A stretch of DNA of 64,000 bases. It comes from Chaetomium olivaceum (lineage: Eukaryota; Ascomycota; Sordariomycetes; Sordariales; Chaetomiaceae). The stretch spans positions 558,001 through 622,000 of the forward strand of contig JAYWVB010000018.1 in assembly GCA_039881045.1 (NCBI GenBank), written 5' to 3'. Numbering within the stretch: the first letter of the stretch is position 1; every line of letters begins with the position of its first letter. The notes beneath the pieces are model-generated. The model saw only the letters and a list, made by a program, of their open reading frames with translations, made no database searches and was not told the DNA's origin. The position numbers were made by a program, and so were the translations under genes. Shown here piece by piece: positions 19,177 through 30,725 of this stretch.

Positions 19177-21036
19177 ATGTCTGTTATAAACGATGACAAG
19201 GTGTCAGATCACCCAGCTTTTCCAAACTCCCCAGTAAGTTTATCGTACCAGCTAAAGCCGACCGAGATTGGGCTGACAGAAACAGACCGTCCCGGACGAG
19301 GGTACGGACAGAGTTCTTCCGGAGACGGTCAATCCAACTCTGGGCCCGCCGATGGTAGTAATTGCCCCGACCAAAGCCGCTCCTCCGATCCCTTAGTTCC
19401 TCATACTCCAGTGAGTTCCCTTCGAGTTAACTCCGATTGACTGAGATAAAACTAACAAGAGGACTGAGTAGCCCAGCACTCGAAATAACTTGATCGGTGA
19501 CCTGAAGGGAAGCCTCTCTGGTGCGCGAAGCGGTTATCAGCACCCAACGATGCATCCACGCCCCAACCTAACGGGCCTACCCCAGGAATTACGTCTCAGC
19601 ATTTTCAATGCGTTGCCACTCAATGACCTTCGGTCGTTGAGGCTCACGTGCAAAACTTTGGAACAATCATGCTTGATGGTCTGGGCTCAAGTCGATCGTC
19701 GAACCCACGGTTTCTCGTCCGCCATCGGTGACGCGCTTTGCGCCGCTTACAACAACCCAGCCTCTGAAACCCAAAACAGAGCAATTCAAGTTATCAACAG
19801 AGCGGTGGAGAGCGGAGCGCGGATTGACGAGGGTTTCCCTCCACGTCTACCCCAATATTGCATGGAGTTGCCAACCCGACAACCATCGAATGCAGACCGT
19901 GAATGGAGACTCTACACAACAACCAGTAACCATCTACTCCTTGGCATCTATACCGAGGAAGAAACTATTATCAAGGCTCTCTTGAGGGAAGGACTTCCGG
20001 CCTCGCTAAACATCGACCTTTTCATCGTCAACTGTAGCACTACGATGGCCAAACCTCCCGATAGACCTGGTCGCCTGGACCCTTTTCGGTCGCTGTTGCC
20101 GGAACCTTTGATATCTCCAATGGACCTCAGCCAGGTCGATGAATTTTGCCCTCCATGGGCCTGGTATTCCCACGAAGATCACTATCCTGACGTGAGATGC
20201 TTCTGGGACAGCATAACCATCGCTGGTTTGCTCGAGACTACCGAGCATAGCACGAACGAACAACCAACCCAAGCCGACCTGTCTCCACCACTTCGTCAGT
20301 TGCTAGGCCCAACAATCCAGCTTCTCAAGCAGTTTCCAGTTGTCGGAAAAAGTGCCCAAGACTTAACGGGCATCAGAAAGCCGCCTTTACCCTTGAATAC
20401 TTTAACAATCTTGCGTTGTTCGGTATGTGGGAATGGGTACGTGATAGGTTGGTTCGATTGGGTAGTCGAGAACGGAAGACTTGTCGGCGGAACAAAACCG
20501 CGTCAGTGGTGGCGTGAGCATGATGCCACTTGCAAAGCGTGCAGCGTGGCTGAGTCCGAGCATGACTTAAGTCAGTTGGTTCATGATTGGATCGGCGACA
20601 TACCTGTTATGACGCGGCCTGATCCTTGGCCTGAGGAAGCCTTCCTTTCGTATGAACCGCTTTCATGGTGCGAGGCGCACTTCAAGTTTTTTTCATTGAG
20701 CAGCTCAGGTCTAGAACCTACCAGAAAGGAAAACTTCAAAGTTCAGTACTTTGATCAATGGTTCGAAGTGAGTAGGTGGAAGTACTGCTTCTCGGTTGTA
20801 AATAGTTAAGTGAAAACAGAGAAAATTCATCTAGATTTTGAGGTACACCAATACTTTGTTTCTGACAGCGTGTTTATACAAACGGTCGGCGTTCGGGTTT
20901 TGCGGGTAAAAGCTGTGTTGCGGAGAGCAGTGCTTGTCCACGTGCAACAGAAAAGATAAGCGGAGCTCGTTGCGGGGTAGACAAACCCCATTCTTCTGTC
21001 ATCGTGTCGCTGCCCAAGCCCATTTTTGGAACATGA
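19177..21036 (+). CDS. F-box-like protein
   Basis: Exon 1 is 19177-19410; a 61-bp intron with an ACTAAC branch leads to exon 2 from 19472, phase 0. Exon 2 contains an F-box-type start (LTGLPQELRLSIFNALPLND, then LRSLRLTCKTLEQSC). A long body follows with a CxxC...CKAC zinc-like pair (LRCSVCGNGY, ATCKACSV) and WCEAHFKFFSLSSSGLEP. Reading straight on gives a stop at 20809. However a GAA|GTGAGT donor at 20768 and a TTTCTGACAG acceptor at 20868 would add a third exon, 20869-21036, and give about 487 residues. The donor is conserved in the paralogous fragment at 12381-12749, which favours the three-exon model. It would act as a substrate adaptor of an SCF ubiquitin ligase if the F-box is real. Confidence 0.65.
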
Positions 21037-21524
21037 AAAGTGTCACTCTCTGTTGGCCCTGTCATGGGGCTTTGAATGCGTATAAATCGGCGCCGCACCA
21101 ATTTCTTGGACTACAACAGTGCCGTCGGCTCCCTTGAATTGCCAGAGCCCCGACTCAAGTCCGAAAATGCGCATCATCTCGACCACGGATGACGCCTACG
21201 CCACAAGCGGCATCCAACAGCTGGCCGAACAGGTGGCATACCATACTGACGACGTGGAGTGTGTCGGGGGTGATAACTTATTCAGGCTGCGGATTCCGGT
21301 CATGTCGGCCCTGCCCCTTGTTCAAACACTGAACGAAGCACCATAACAAGATGGTTCGTGAAAAGCCTTACAAGGGGAGATCGCCTATCGCTAACAAGAA
21401 GAAGTCAGCGCCTATAGGCGAATGGGCCACGGAGGCGGGATTTGGGATTGAGCGGGCTCTATCTAGTGGGCCGACCGTAATCTGGCTCCGAGGTGGTGGC
21501 ATTACATGCCCGAGTGAAAAGATT
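21037..21524. other. Convergent intergenic region
   Basis: Holds the 3' flanks of the F-box-like gene and of the unknown minus-strand gene. Plus-strand open frames at 21119-21346 and onward are opposite the coding strand of the neighbour or lack support. Nothing else seen. Confidence 0.45.
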
Positions 21525-23453
21525 TCAATATTCATACTTCTTCGGAGGCCCATATCGAGCCAAAGTGGTGGGGCCATCGAAGATGTGGAGGGAACTATCG
21601 AAGATACGGAGGGAACTATCTGCTGGGCATCCAACAAAGACTTGATCAAGCGATGTAATCGGCTCCTCATTCCGCGTGCCATCCAGGCCAGCGCCAGTGT
21701 TCCCATGCTGACTGCTGCGGACGAATTGCTGGCCGCTCTTGGGGTTTAAGAAAGTAGGCGTCTGAATGGAAGCTGGATTGATGGTCAATCCTGAAGATAA
21801 ACCCGCGGCCTGTGGCAGGAGGCCAGCAGGCGCAGTCCCGGCGCGCTGGTCCCTTTCCTGCCATGAGGTTGCGCCCAATCTGGCCGCAGCAAGAAGCAAT
21901 TCGAACGTGGGGACTTCCTGGGTCTGTGCTCCCGCATCGCGACCTTGCGGGTCGACATCGGTCGCCTCGTTGGGAGGTTCCTGTACGGCGAAGCGAGTGA
22001 GTGTAGAGTGCCACTGTATGTCGTCCCAACTCGTGCGTGTTGCAGCTGCGGCTGCGTCTTGCCCGTGACAGAGTGGATCCGCCTGACCGGGAGCGGGGTC
22101 GGAATCAACCGGCACGACGGGGCTGTTATGCGGTGCGAGCGCGGCTGTCGCCGGGACGTCGCCTGCACGATCGACTCCCGGTGATTGTGGGTGGTGATGA
22201 CCGGGGGTCGGATCCCGTCCGGCCACATTAGCAAGCAGGGAATGAGGCGACGCCGCTGGAGCGGCTAAAACTCCTTCAGAGTTGCTGTAGAAACGTTCGA
22301 CGGCTTTGTATTGACCCTTCCTTCGTCGCTTGGTCGGTCGTCCTGGCGTTGTGGTAGTGCTGTCTGTCAGCAGCTTAACTCCATTCTTTTCGGTGATTCG
22401 GGCACTTCCAGTCTCTCTCCCGAGCAAGACAGAGAACGGTATCTCCCATGCTAGTTCCGAGTTGGTGACTTTCAGGTCCGCGAGGTTCCCGAGCTTTAGG
22501 CTTGTGCACACCTCAGAATACCTGCCTTCCAATGAGCGGCGAACGATTCAGCGACATCACGTGTAGTAAACTCACTGGAGGCCCAATATGGAGCTCACGT
22601 ATGCTGGAGGAAGGATCGCATATGAGTGTAAGCCGGTAGTGATGGGCGTGGAGCGCAACTTCTCAACAATTGCCTTCACGATCCCCGCGCGCCGCTCGGC
22701 ACTGGCATCTACACACGCGGAAAAAAGCATCATTTTCCCTACCCCGTCAGCGGAAGAGGAGGACCACGGATTTTAGATACATACTTTGTGCAGCCCGGTA
22801 CACTACCAAAGCGAGCAGCCCCCGAAACTCATAGAGACTGTTGACGACTTCATTGAGGACTTGCCCACAAACCTCCCACCTCTTTTTCTGGGCGTCCACC
22901 GAGGGGTCTGAATCCGCGAGGATCGTCATCTGCTTGATACGGCGATAACCTCGGCACGCCGAAAACATGAGTTTGTCCATCCATGCGCATTCTCTCCCTC
23001 GCCTTTCGGAATCGACTGCTTTTTCCCAGAGCATATTCTCCACCTCTTCCCCATCGTCGGCCACTCTTCGTTCGTGGTGGTACTGGGCCAGCTTGTCGTT
23101 GGAGCTCTCATGAGTTGGATTAAGATCCTCGGCCATTACCTGTTCTATACCTTCCAGCAGCTGTTTGATCAGACGCTGTGTGGTGGTCTTGTCTTCGGCA
23201 TCGTGGTCCTTGGCTTTGGCGGTCGACTCTTTGCTCCCGTCTCTTTTTCGTTTGTCGTTTGCCTTGCGCGGCGCGCCCTCGAGTTGGTTCAATGCTAGGG
23301 GGAGAGCGAATTCAACGCCGCTTGTGTCCTCTCCTCACACGTTCCAGTTGGGTTGTCAACAGGGTCACGATCCGGACGACAGTCGTAGCTGTCCATCTCA
23401 TTAGCTCTCAAGTAGCCAACTTCGTAAGCTCCGTCGTACGTACCAGTCGCCAT
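21525..23453 (-). CDS. Unknown four-exon protein, 584 residues
   Basis: Exons on the minus strand are 23453-23339, 23294-22785, 22708-22576 and 22521-21525. The reading phases agree at all three junctions and the total is an exact multiple of three, which is the main support. Donors are GTGAGG, GTATGT and GTGAGT. The first intron is only 44 bp, so the 5' end is the least certain part. The N-terminal half is charged and helical (KRKRDGSKESTAKAKDHD; later QLLEGIEQVMAEDL). The middle has IVKAIVEKLRSTPITTGLHS. The C-terminal third is proline/alanine-rich and disordered, with a PTKRRRK nuclear-signal-like stretch. I do not recognise any domain. Confidence 0.6.
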
Positions 23454-23899
23454 CAATCCAGTGGCCGGGCTTAAATTTCGCGCTGATACATTTGTAGATG
23501 TATTCACGACATTTCGACGACAAGCTGCCACAGCAAGGTACGAAGAAGGACTGAAGGGCGTGATTTGTTCTCTCAGGAATGAATGGGTTGCGGAGAGGAG
23601 AACAAACAACATCGACGATAGCAGAGTGACCTCTATCTCGAATGATGAACTGATTGTGAACATCCGTTGCATCATCGGTTGCCAAGATAGGTACCTCGTC
23701 TTGACGCGCGTCGTATGCGAAGATTGGGAGGCCTTGGGGACCTCTTTCCTCGATCATCGTATCTACAGGGCATGACGAGAGGTTTAGATGAGTGGAGATG
23801 TACGCCAGTCCCCAGTTCGGCATGAAGTCCCTGGCTGCCTGCAAGATGTGCCCCCACCCACATCACGATGGATCGGGCTTAGTCCGCAGTTTGACAATA

Positions 23900-23936
23900 C
23901 CCCTGTTCACGTTTTCCGTGAAAACGTGAACAGGGG
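23900..23936. repeat. Perfect palindrome, 17-bp arms, 3-nt loop
   Basis: CCCCTGTTCACGTTTTC at 23900-23916 is followed by CGT and then its exact reverse complement at 23920-23936. There is no poly-T tail as in a Pol III terminator. Each outer end reads CCCCTG/CAGGGG, like the ends of the dispersed motif at 11180, 14413 and 35969. It may be two transposon ends joined head to head. Confidence 0.9.
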
Positions 23937-24124
23937 ATCGACTAGCGACCTCCTTTTTATCTTCAATACCCGACGCCATGCACACAGGGTGTCTCCAAGC
24001 AATTCACCACCCAATTGTCGGCAGGGGTTGTCACGCGGTTTGATTCCCTGGCAAGATTGGCAGATGAGGTGTGCTGCTCCCACCCTTGCTTTAGTAAACG
24101 GGACAATGGTTACTGTCCGATGCA

Positions 24125-24345
24125 TGAGTGTGCCAATTCTCCGAGCAGCACATGCACAAGGATCCCACTTCCCGTTTCCTGCCCACCCCCCCACGTTCAG
24201 CACCAGTCCTTCATGTTGAGAACGTCGGATTCGGACGGTTCTCCGCCAACAGGCACCAAAGGGAACTTTGTGACTTTGAATGGCCGACCGGCTGAGAATC
24301 ATCCCGCGCTCCCCGAGACAAGCCATACTTATCCGTTGGTACGCC
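24125..24345 (+). repeat. Membrane-family repeat fragment, plus orientation
   Basis: Matches the reverse complement of 57770-57965: shared GGATCCC(A/G)CTTCCCGTTT, GGAACTTTGTGACTT, GAGAATCATCCCGCGCTCCC and CGAGACAAGCCATACTT. It extends the repeat unit upstream of the part present at 11460-11870. Confidence 0.65.
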
Positions 24346-25558
24346 AGAGACGGCACCTGGTTGCCACCCTCAAAGGAGCAGCTGTCCATCTCCTCCTCGA
24401 TCACAATGCCCGCGTAAGAGGATCATTCAGCCGCAACCACTGCAACTGATCCATCCCGTGGCGCTATTGCGAATCCCTTTCCTCCCTGAACTGCAGTACC
24501 TCTACACAACAATCAACACCCGTGCCCGATCGCGGCCTAGCACTTCGCCTCAAAACTCTCTCGAACATCTCTTGAGTCTTGGTAATAGCCGACCACGTCA
24601 GACGCAAACACGACCCGAAATTCCACAGAACCGAGCTCGACCATTACACATTCTAGGTCCCCGGACCACCCCCCAGGCTCCCTTGGCGGCTGTTACGCAC
24701 CCCCGTCCATTTCAATCTCTTTTCTTCTTGAGCGGATCAGCCCATTGCGATGGCGCTTCCGTATCCCCAGGCTGAGCCGAGGCTGTCGAACGGCCCGTCT
24801 CATCAGTAGCAGTCGGTGGTCCCTGTCTCCGCCCGTCTCCTTGTCTTTGTGTCCATGTTGCTTTTGTATTTTGTCGAGATGCGGCCGCGATCGCCACACT
24901 GAACACAGGTTAACTCGGTTACCTCTGAAACGGAGGGCACTGTCTAGGTACATACAAGGCAGGGCTTAACCCGTAACATCCACAATCCATGGGAACCGAT
25001 CTGTATTTGAAGAATGATGACGGGATCAGAGGGATCTGTTTGTACCGCAACTGGTCCAAACGTGTTGAGGTACTTATATGTGTGATCATTACCGAGTGGT
25101 TCGAGTCGCACGCTTCACCGGTCTCGACCGCCGCCGTGAGTAACTGATCATGGCCATCCCCGGACTAGCCCCAGACCATGCATGACGCACGACGAGAGGT
25201 TCCAGATCTAGCTCGTTGGGGACGGCTGTCTTGGGAGCCGGGACAGGGACCGAAGCGACCACAGCCGGGGGCGGTGATATCTCCGGTTCCCCATCTAATC
25301 GGACGTTCTCCCGGACATGACACATTCCGTCACCGACTCTCGCCCGCAGCAACTCCTGGATCCTGCAGGGGGCCTCCCCAGATTCAGTCCATCGAGTGGG
25401 CTAGATGCAGGGTACCAAGAGGAGTGGCGTCAAGATTGTCAGTCCCAGAACAGAATCACGAAGGAGGCGCCGGAGGGGTGGCCATAAACTACGCTAATAC
25501 CTCATTGGCCCCATGAAGACAAACCCTTGTCTCCGTTCGATGTTCAATTCGTCAACTT

Positions 25559-25685
25559 GCATCTCCCAAATGAGACAGTGGCGGCCAACTTGAACGGTAT
25601 CGGCGTCTCGACCACGAGAGCGGCTCGCCTGGGTTGCTTGAGCCAGATCGTCGTCTTTTGGATGCCGGGTCTCCCTGCCTTATAA
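25559..25685 (+). repeat. Dispersed repeat, copy 1 (pair with 49654-49780)
   Basis: Near-identical to 49654-49780 in the same orientation: CATCTCCCAAATGAGACAGT, GGCGGCCAACTTGAACGG and TTGAGCCAGATCGTCGTCTT. Both copies keep one open frame (LPNETVAANLNGIGVST) and some differences are third-position changes. It may be an exon of a transposon or a duplicated gene fragment. Confidence 0.7.
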
Positions 25686-25776
25686 TGCCGAGGGAAAGTA
25701 CAAAAGAAGGCAACCATCTGCCTTGTCTTTTGCATTTTTAATTAGGCATGCTTCCTGCAGTTCGCTCCCTCGTCCA

Positions 25777-27112
25777 ATGCAGGCCACATCGTCATCCAGC
25801 TGCCCTTCCGGGAAGATCTCGGTGACGTGGACTTTGCAGGTATGATCAGGTTTCCGGTTGTTGCCAAGTGTACTGATTAGTCCTTTCAGATCGATGGTGC
25901 TGAGGCCATGTCTGTGTCCGACAGCGTTCTTTGCCCCCTATCCTATTATCCCACTGTTCGAGATGGACTTCGTCCGCGTTCAGAAACATCTGCGGGCAAT
26001 GGGTCGGAATCTAGCCTCTCTCATCTATCCCTAACCTCGGACAACGGCACCCGCTTGACACTACCTGAGACTGATGAAAGTGACATGTAAGACGTCCCCG
26101 TTCGCATCCCCAGGTGTCGATACTCAAGATTTTGGCAGCTCTAGCGACACTACCTCTCTATCACCCGATGCCAAAGATTACCTTGTGATCTCAGGAAAGT
26201 CGTTCCCAAACCCAACGTACGGCTGGAGTTGGTACGCGAAGCAATCCCCTGAGTGGCCCGGGGGCACTGAATACTGACACTCGCAAGGTGTGCCGTAGAC
26301 GAAGAGTCTCTCGAAACCACCGATAGAGGGTAATACTACCAAGACGGACGCAAGAACAAATGAACAACTCTGACTTGACCATAGCCTCGACGACCGCATT
26401 TCCCAGGACTCCTTCCGCCTTTTCCATTCGCCAATCTCGGCGCCTACCCGGGTGCTTGACCTAAAGGCCGGCTCTGGATACTGGCCAGAGTACGTTGAGA
26501 ATTACCCTTGCGCAGGCTAATGGCTAATATGTTGTCACCAGTAAAGTTGCTCTTTGCTTCGAATCCAGTTATGTGCTCGGGATAGACATTGCGCCCACTC
26601 AGAGCGCCACAGAGCCGAATTGCAATTTTGAGCTCGACAACATCAACTGGGATTGCAAAAGAGATTGGCAAGCTTTCAACTTGATCCGCGGCAGCAAGCT
26701 TCTAGGAAATGTTACTGACTGGCCGAGGCTGTTCCGTACGTGCTTTGAATCTTTGGCCCCGGGCGGATTCTTTGAGCTGTCCGATGCGCCTTTCAGCTAC
26801 GAGGGGGATGACGAGGCAATTGCTTCTTGGAACTCTGTGTCTCGACAGGCACTCCGACTTGGGGACAAGATCGGCTGTTCGTTCTTCATCACTCGTGGCA
26901 TGTATACGCGTCACATGGCAGCGGCCGGATTTGTGGATATCTGTGAAGAATGGGAGACGGTTGAAGTCACGGAATTTGCCTTGCACGACGTCGAATGCGT
27001 ACTCCGCTTGGCATGGTACCTCGAAGGGCTGGACGACAAGGAGATCGGGAGGCGACTGGCAGAGTGGTGCGGCCGACTTCAATCCGAAGCGAGCAATGTC
27101 CAAGTCCAATAG
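25777..27112 (+). CDS. LaeA-like SAM-dependent methyltransferase (exon structure partly uncertain)
   Basis: Supported pieces: exon 25777-25839, a 50-bp intron, exon 25890-26086, possible exons to about 26330, an exon from 26393 containing TRVLDLKAGSGYWP, and a last exon from about 26543 to the TAG at 27112. The SAM motif I is altered (DLKAGSGYW rather than DxGTGTGxW). The downstream part is typical of fungal umbrella methyltransferases: VLGIDIAPTQ, RGSKLLGNVTDWPRLFR, LAPGGFFELSDA, and AAGFVDICEEWE near the end. The C-terminal IGPW signature is absent, and the stretch 26145-26390 could not be joined in phase. The gene may be degenerate. Family members often modulate secondary metabolism, but that is only inference here. 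Confidence 0.6.
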
Positions 27113-28328
27113 TATGTGCCCATTTGCCCCGTCGATTATTCGTTGACAACTGACTACTAGACAGTCTAACAGCATGGGGGCGGAAGCCGTTTGTTGGAGA
27201 AATGGTGTTAGCATCAGATGGACCAGTTTCTGACGGGGGTGATAATGATGTGGATAGGCTTGCTGACAGCAGGAGCGAGGACCCATCCCGGCGCGGCGGC
27301 TGAGCGCAGGCACGATGATGCTCCGTCGCATGAGAGTGTGAAGAGAGCTCGGACTATTAGGTGGCTTGGTGCTCTGGAGTGAGGTGGGGATGGGAAAATT
27401 TGGAACAAGGTGTACGAGAACCGCAAGTGTCGGCAGGCAGCTTGTAATAAAACGGAGGGTCGGAAGCCTATGCCTTAGGAGTTCATCTAAATCATGCTTT
27501 GTTGCTTACCATGGCTAAGATAGCCAAGATCTCTTCCGATGTTTGTTGTCGTCTTCGCCCAGCGTGACTTGCATCTCCATCAGGGCCGATGCCCAACGGA
27601 AAGCCAACCGAGTGGGGCCGCGTGGTACGGGTTCGGGGCCGGAAATGTAAGGCCAACGGGCGCGGAGCTTTTCCCCTTTTACATCCCCTTCCTGCGACTT
27701 TGAACTCCGCCTTCTTTCCTTACACGACATCTACCCGCCCATCGACGGGCCACACCACCCATCTAAACATCCAAGCCAGACCGCACAAGTGCGAGCTGGG
27801 CAGCGCACGCGTTTTGTACAAATAGTTGGCACACCCAACCCACCTAGCGCCCTCGCTTTTCCTCTCCCCTCTCATATTTTACATTGCATCTCATTCTCCA
27901 TGGTAGATTGTTTTTGTGCCTGTTCTTGTTCCGCCGGATCCCCCCGCCGCACTTCACCCTCCCCGCACCGGTACCCCCTTCGCCGGGCAGTTGTCGCCAT
28001 TTAATTGCATAAGACCGATCCTACACTCCGTCTGTGCATCCCGGTAATCGCCCCCATCGTGGCGAGTAGGTTTCGTGGCCTGCAGTCCTGCTCAGTCGTT
28101 CCACTAACTTGCTGCTTCCAGATACAAAACCCGGAAGGCATGCGATTCCTGGTAGGTTTGCCCAGCCATTCCAGAGCTTAGCGCTATCAAGATTATACTC
28201 ACAGATTCCTACAGAAAACGCCATCACGTCAAGTGTAACATAAGCCGTCTCTAGATGGTAAAGAGGCGCGCTCAAAACGTTCCTGGTTCACGGAGGCTAA
28301 TATACATGATCTACAGAGTCTCAGGTAG
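27113..28328 (+). promoter_or_regulatory. Upstream region of the Zn2Cys6 gene, with leader repeat at 27502-27730
   Basis: The interval contains the second copy of the leader block found at 366-650 (see there for landmarks). From 27730 to 28328 there is no convincing coding exon. A CTCAG|GTAG acceptor-like motif at about 28325, immediately before the ATG, may be the end of a 5' UTR intron. Confidence 0.5.
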
Positions 28329-29255
28329 ATGTCTGCCTACACGCCTGTTATGCCGTACGACCCTACGCGGGACAACCGCGAAGCTGGGTCGCCCTCATCA
28401 GCTGTTGGCCCCACGGTGGTTGACACATCTCGACTGCGCATCCTGACGGAGGAAGCTACACGGTTAGTGTATCTCCCGACCATTCAGCTGCTACAGGACC
28501 CGCCGCCTCCAAGCAGGGCGATATACCCGGACGATCAAGAACCACGGATTGAGTATCCGCTGTTTATCCATCGGGGGCCGCCAGCACCCGACGAGTTTGC
28601 CCGGCCCCACGATATACCCGGGCCCATGGCCCTGGCGCCCCAGGCGGCACCCAGAGCTTCGTTTCCCAGCCTACAGTACTCGCCAGCTCCATTACCAAAC
28701 GGCTACACTCCACAGCAAGGCACGTACTACCTTCCCGCAAACAGCTACCATAGTGCCCCCCCGCCGTCACCGGCAGTCCAGCAACGATCCACGCGGACGC
28801 AGCGGGCAGCAATTGCTTGTAATCACTGCAGAAGGAGAAAGGTAATTCGGCAGTGCAGATGCTTCCCAGCCAACCTTCAGAGCTCGGGCTAACTTGACGT
28901 CGCATAGATCCGCTGCAGTGGTCACACGCAAGTTACCAATGGAAAATGCACAACCTGCGAGAAGCTTCAGATCGACTGTATATTTCAGTCGGTGTCTGGT
29001 TCTTCCGTCGCCTTTGTCCCCGCATCCGCGGTCCGGGGAGGCGTACCGCCGGGGGTACCGCCGGGATACCGCTCTACGGAGCCTTCGACCAACCTTTGCG
29101 TCCCTCCTGCGCGCCAGCTCCGCAAGGCAGCACTCGGGCAAGCCCTAGTCCCGCAGGAAGGACTGAAGAAAATGGGGAAGGACCTGGTGAGCCTCTGCGA
29201 TAGTATCGAGCGGTATGGGCTCGTCGATTACCAATACGGGGTCTGGGAAGAATAG
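28329..29255 (+). CDS. Zn2Cys6 transcription factor
   Basis: Exons 28329-28841 and 28908-29255 are joined by a 66-bp intron in phase 0, giving 286 residues. The N-terminal 160 residues are proline-rich and disordered. The zinc cluster is split by the intron: CNHCRRRK in exon 1 and IRCSGHTQVTNGKCTTCEK followed by LQIDC in exon 2. The first three cysteines are CxxCx6C and the last three CxxCx6C, but the spacer (x10) is longer than usual. A predicted helix follows (EGLKKMGKDLVSLCDSIERY). A further exon after a GCTGACGATG...CTGCCAG acceptor at 29321 is possible but could not be phased. It is flanked by the same leader and trailer sequences as the C2H2-bHLH gene. Confidence 0.75.
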
Positions 29256-29536
29256 ATTATTGCCAGTAAATGTGATCGTTCCCGCTGTATAAAATTTGCA
29301 TTGCTGACGATGTGCTGCCAGTTTCGGAGGAGTGCCTTGACTCTCCTCGTGTCGACTCGCCTTCCAGTGACGACGCTCCTCTGGCCCGCGAAACAACTCC
29401 CGGCGCTAACTGTCCCTTCTATTGCGGACAGGGCCGGGCCATGACGGCGCCGAGGGACCAGATAATTTGCTCTAGTTCGGCAAAGCGGGAGGGCCACGAC
29501 GCCGGTGGCGCCGCACCAAGGGCAGCAGCGAAGGCG

Positions 29537-29640
29537 ACAGGTCACGCCGCGCTAGACACAATGTCTTGCCCTTCAGGCGTGCAGTGGCAGGATGTGTGAG
29601 CCAATCATACAGTATTCCTGATTGCGTCTCCCACTCTTTT
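29537..29640 (+). repeat. 3' flank shared with 1615-1730
   Basis: Second copy of the trailer bracket. After GTCTCCCACTCTT the two copies diverge. Confidence 0.65.
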
Positions 29641-29714
29641 TCTCCCTTATCCATAGCACACGTTGAAACTCCCTCTTTTGACCGATTGGATTGGCTCTGG
29701 TCCAGTCCATTGCA

Positions 29715-30145
29715 GCGCCATGGAAACAGGATTTGCAATGTGAAGCAGTCAACGGAGGAGCCCTCAACTGCAATAGCCTTTGGCAGGCCTTCGAGGATGT
29801 CCGGACTAGCCAGAGGGTGCTGGAACAGAGAGAAGCCATCAATGCGGAGGCTTACGCCCGTGCTCGTTGACTCGCCAGGGCGTGCCCGTTGATACAGCTC
29901 TCAGTCTCGCCCAAAATTTGGCTACGGAAACGCAGCAGCAGTTCCTCGGGGTCCAACCCGCTTGGTTGGCGAACCTTGCTCCCGCTGGACCCACTGGAAC
30001 TACACTGCCCGTGGGTGGAAACAACTCCCCTCAGGCTGTGAATGTTCCGCCAGCTGCGACTGTGGGACAAAACGTGAAGAAACTGGGCGGCAAATCTTTC
30101 ATGAATGGGAAGCAAGATTTTGTTACTCAGAGCCGCGATGCCTAG
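29715..30145 (+). pseudogene. Unknown frameshifted coding remnant
   Basis: One frame reads CEAVNGGALNCNSLWQAFED, then REAINAEAYARAR and a stop. One base out of phase the reading continues directly as LTRQGVPVDTALSLAQNLAT and on to a stop at 30145. The joint at about 29866 looks like a single-base deletion. The protein is helical then Pro/Gly-rich. I do not recognise it. Confidence 0.4.
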
Positions 30146-30725
30146 TTAGACGCCAGCGATGGCTGCGCAATTACTCATACATGCTATATACGACGTACCA
30201 TCCAAGCACTGGGGCAAACGCATGTGCAGCCCCATCGTACCGCCACTCATGTCCCAAGAGGGCCAAGGCATGCTGCCTTTACCTCACACTAGTGCACTTG
30301 TCCGTGACTGTGACTCCAGAAGGCGTTCGATAACCCTTCCGCCCACGTGCCGTTCTTGTCGCAACCCAACCGTTCCTCGGGATGGGGGAGGCTTTCCATG
30401 CAGCTGGGTGTAGTTAACTTCCGACGAGGCGTGTCCCGAGTCAGAACGGAACAGTTTGTTCCCCCCAGCGTTCCTTCCCCTCTAGCTAATCGTACCGTGC
30501 CCGGACCTGCGGAGCCGGGCACTTTTGAAGCAGCGTGGCTGGGCTCCCGTCGCCTGCACGTACGCCGAGGCGCAGATGGTGCGCGAACCTAAGGCTCTCG
30601 AGCACTGATCGTCAATCAACCGCCTTACATTCAGCCGCCGTCTTCAATTCTCTCGGACCTTGATCTTTCTCTCCACATCGTCAGTTCGCCTCCTAGTCCT
30701 CAATCCCAGTGTTTTCACAAACATC
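30146..30725. other. Upstream region of the Est1-type gene
   Basis: No coding exon recognised. CT-rich pyrimidine stretches in the last 70 bp are typical of a fungal 5' UTR. Confidence 0.4.

Larger units (their letters stand above)
23454..25776. other. 2.3-kb gap made of repeat pieces
   Basis: No gene is supported. It contains a long perfect palindrome at 23900-23936, a membrane-family repeat fragment at 24125-24345 and a copy of another dispersed repeat at 25559-25685, each listed separately. Remaining open frames are short and without recognisable motifs. Confidence 0.5.
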
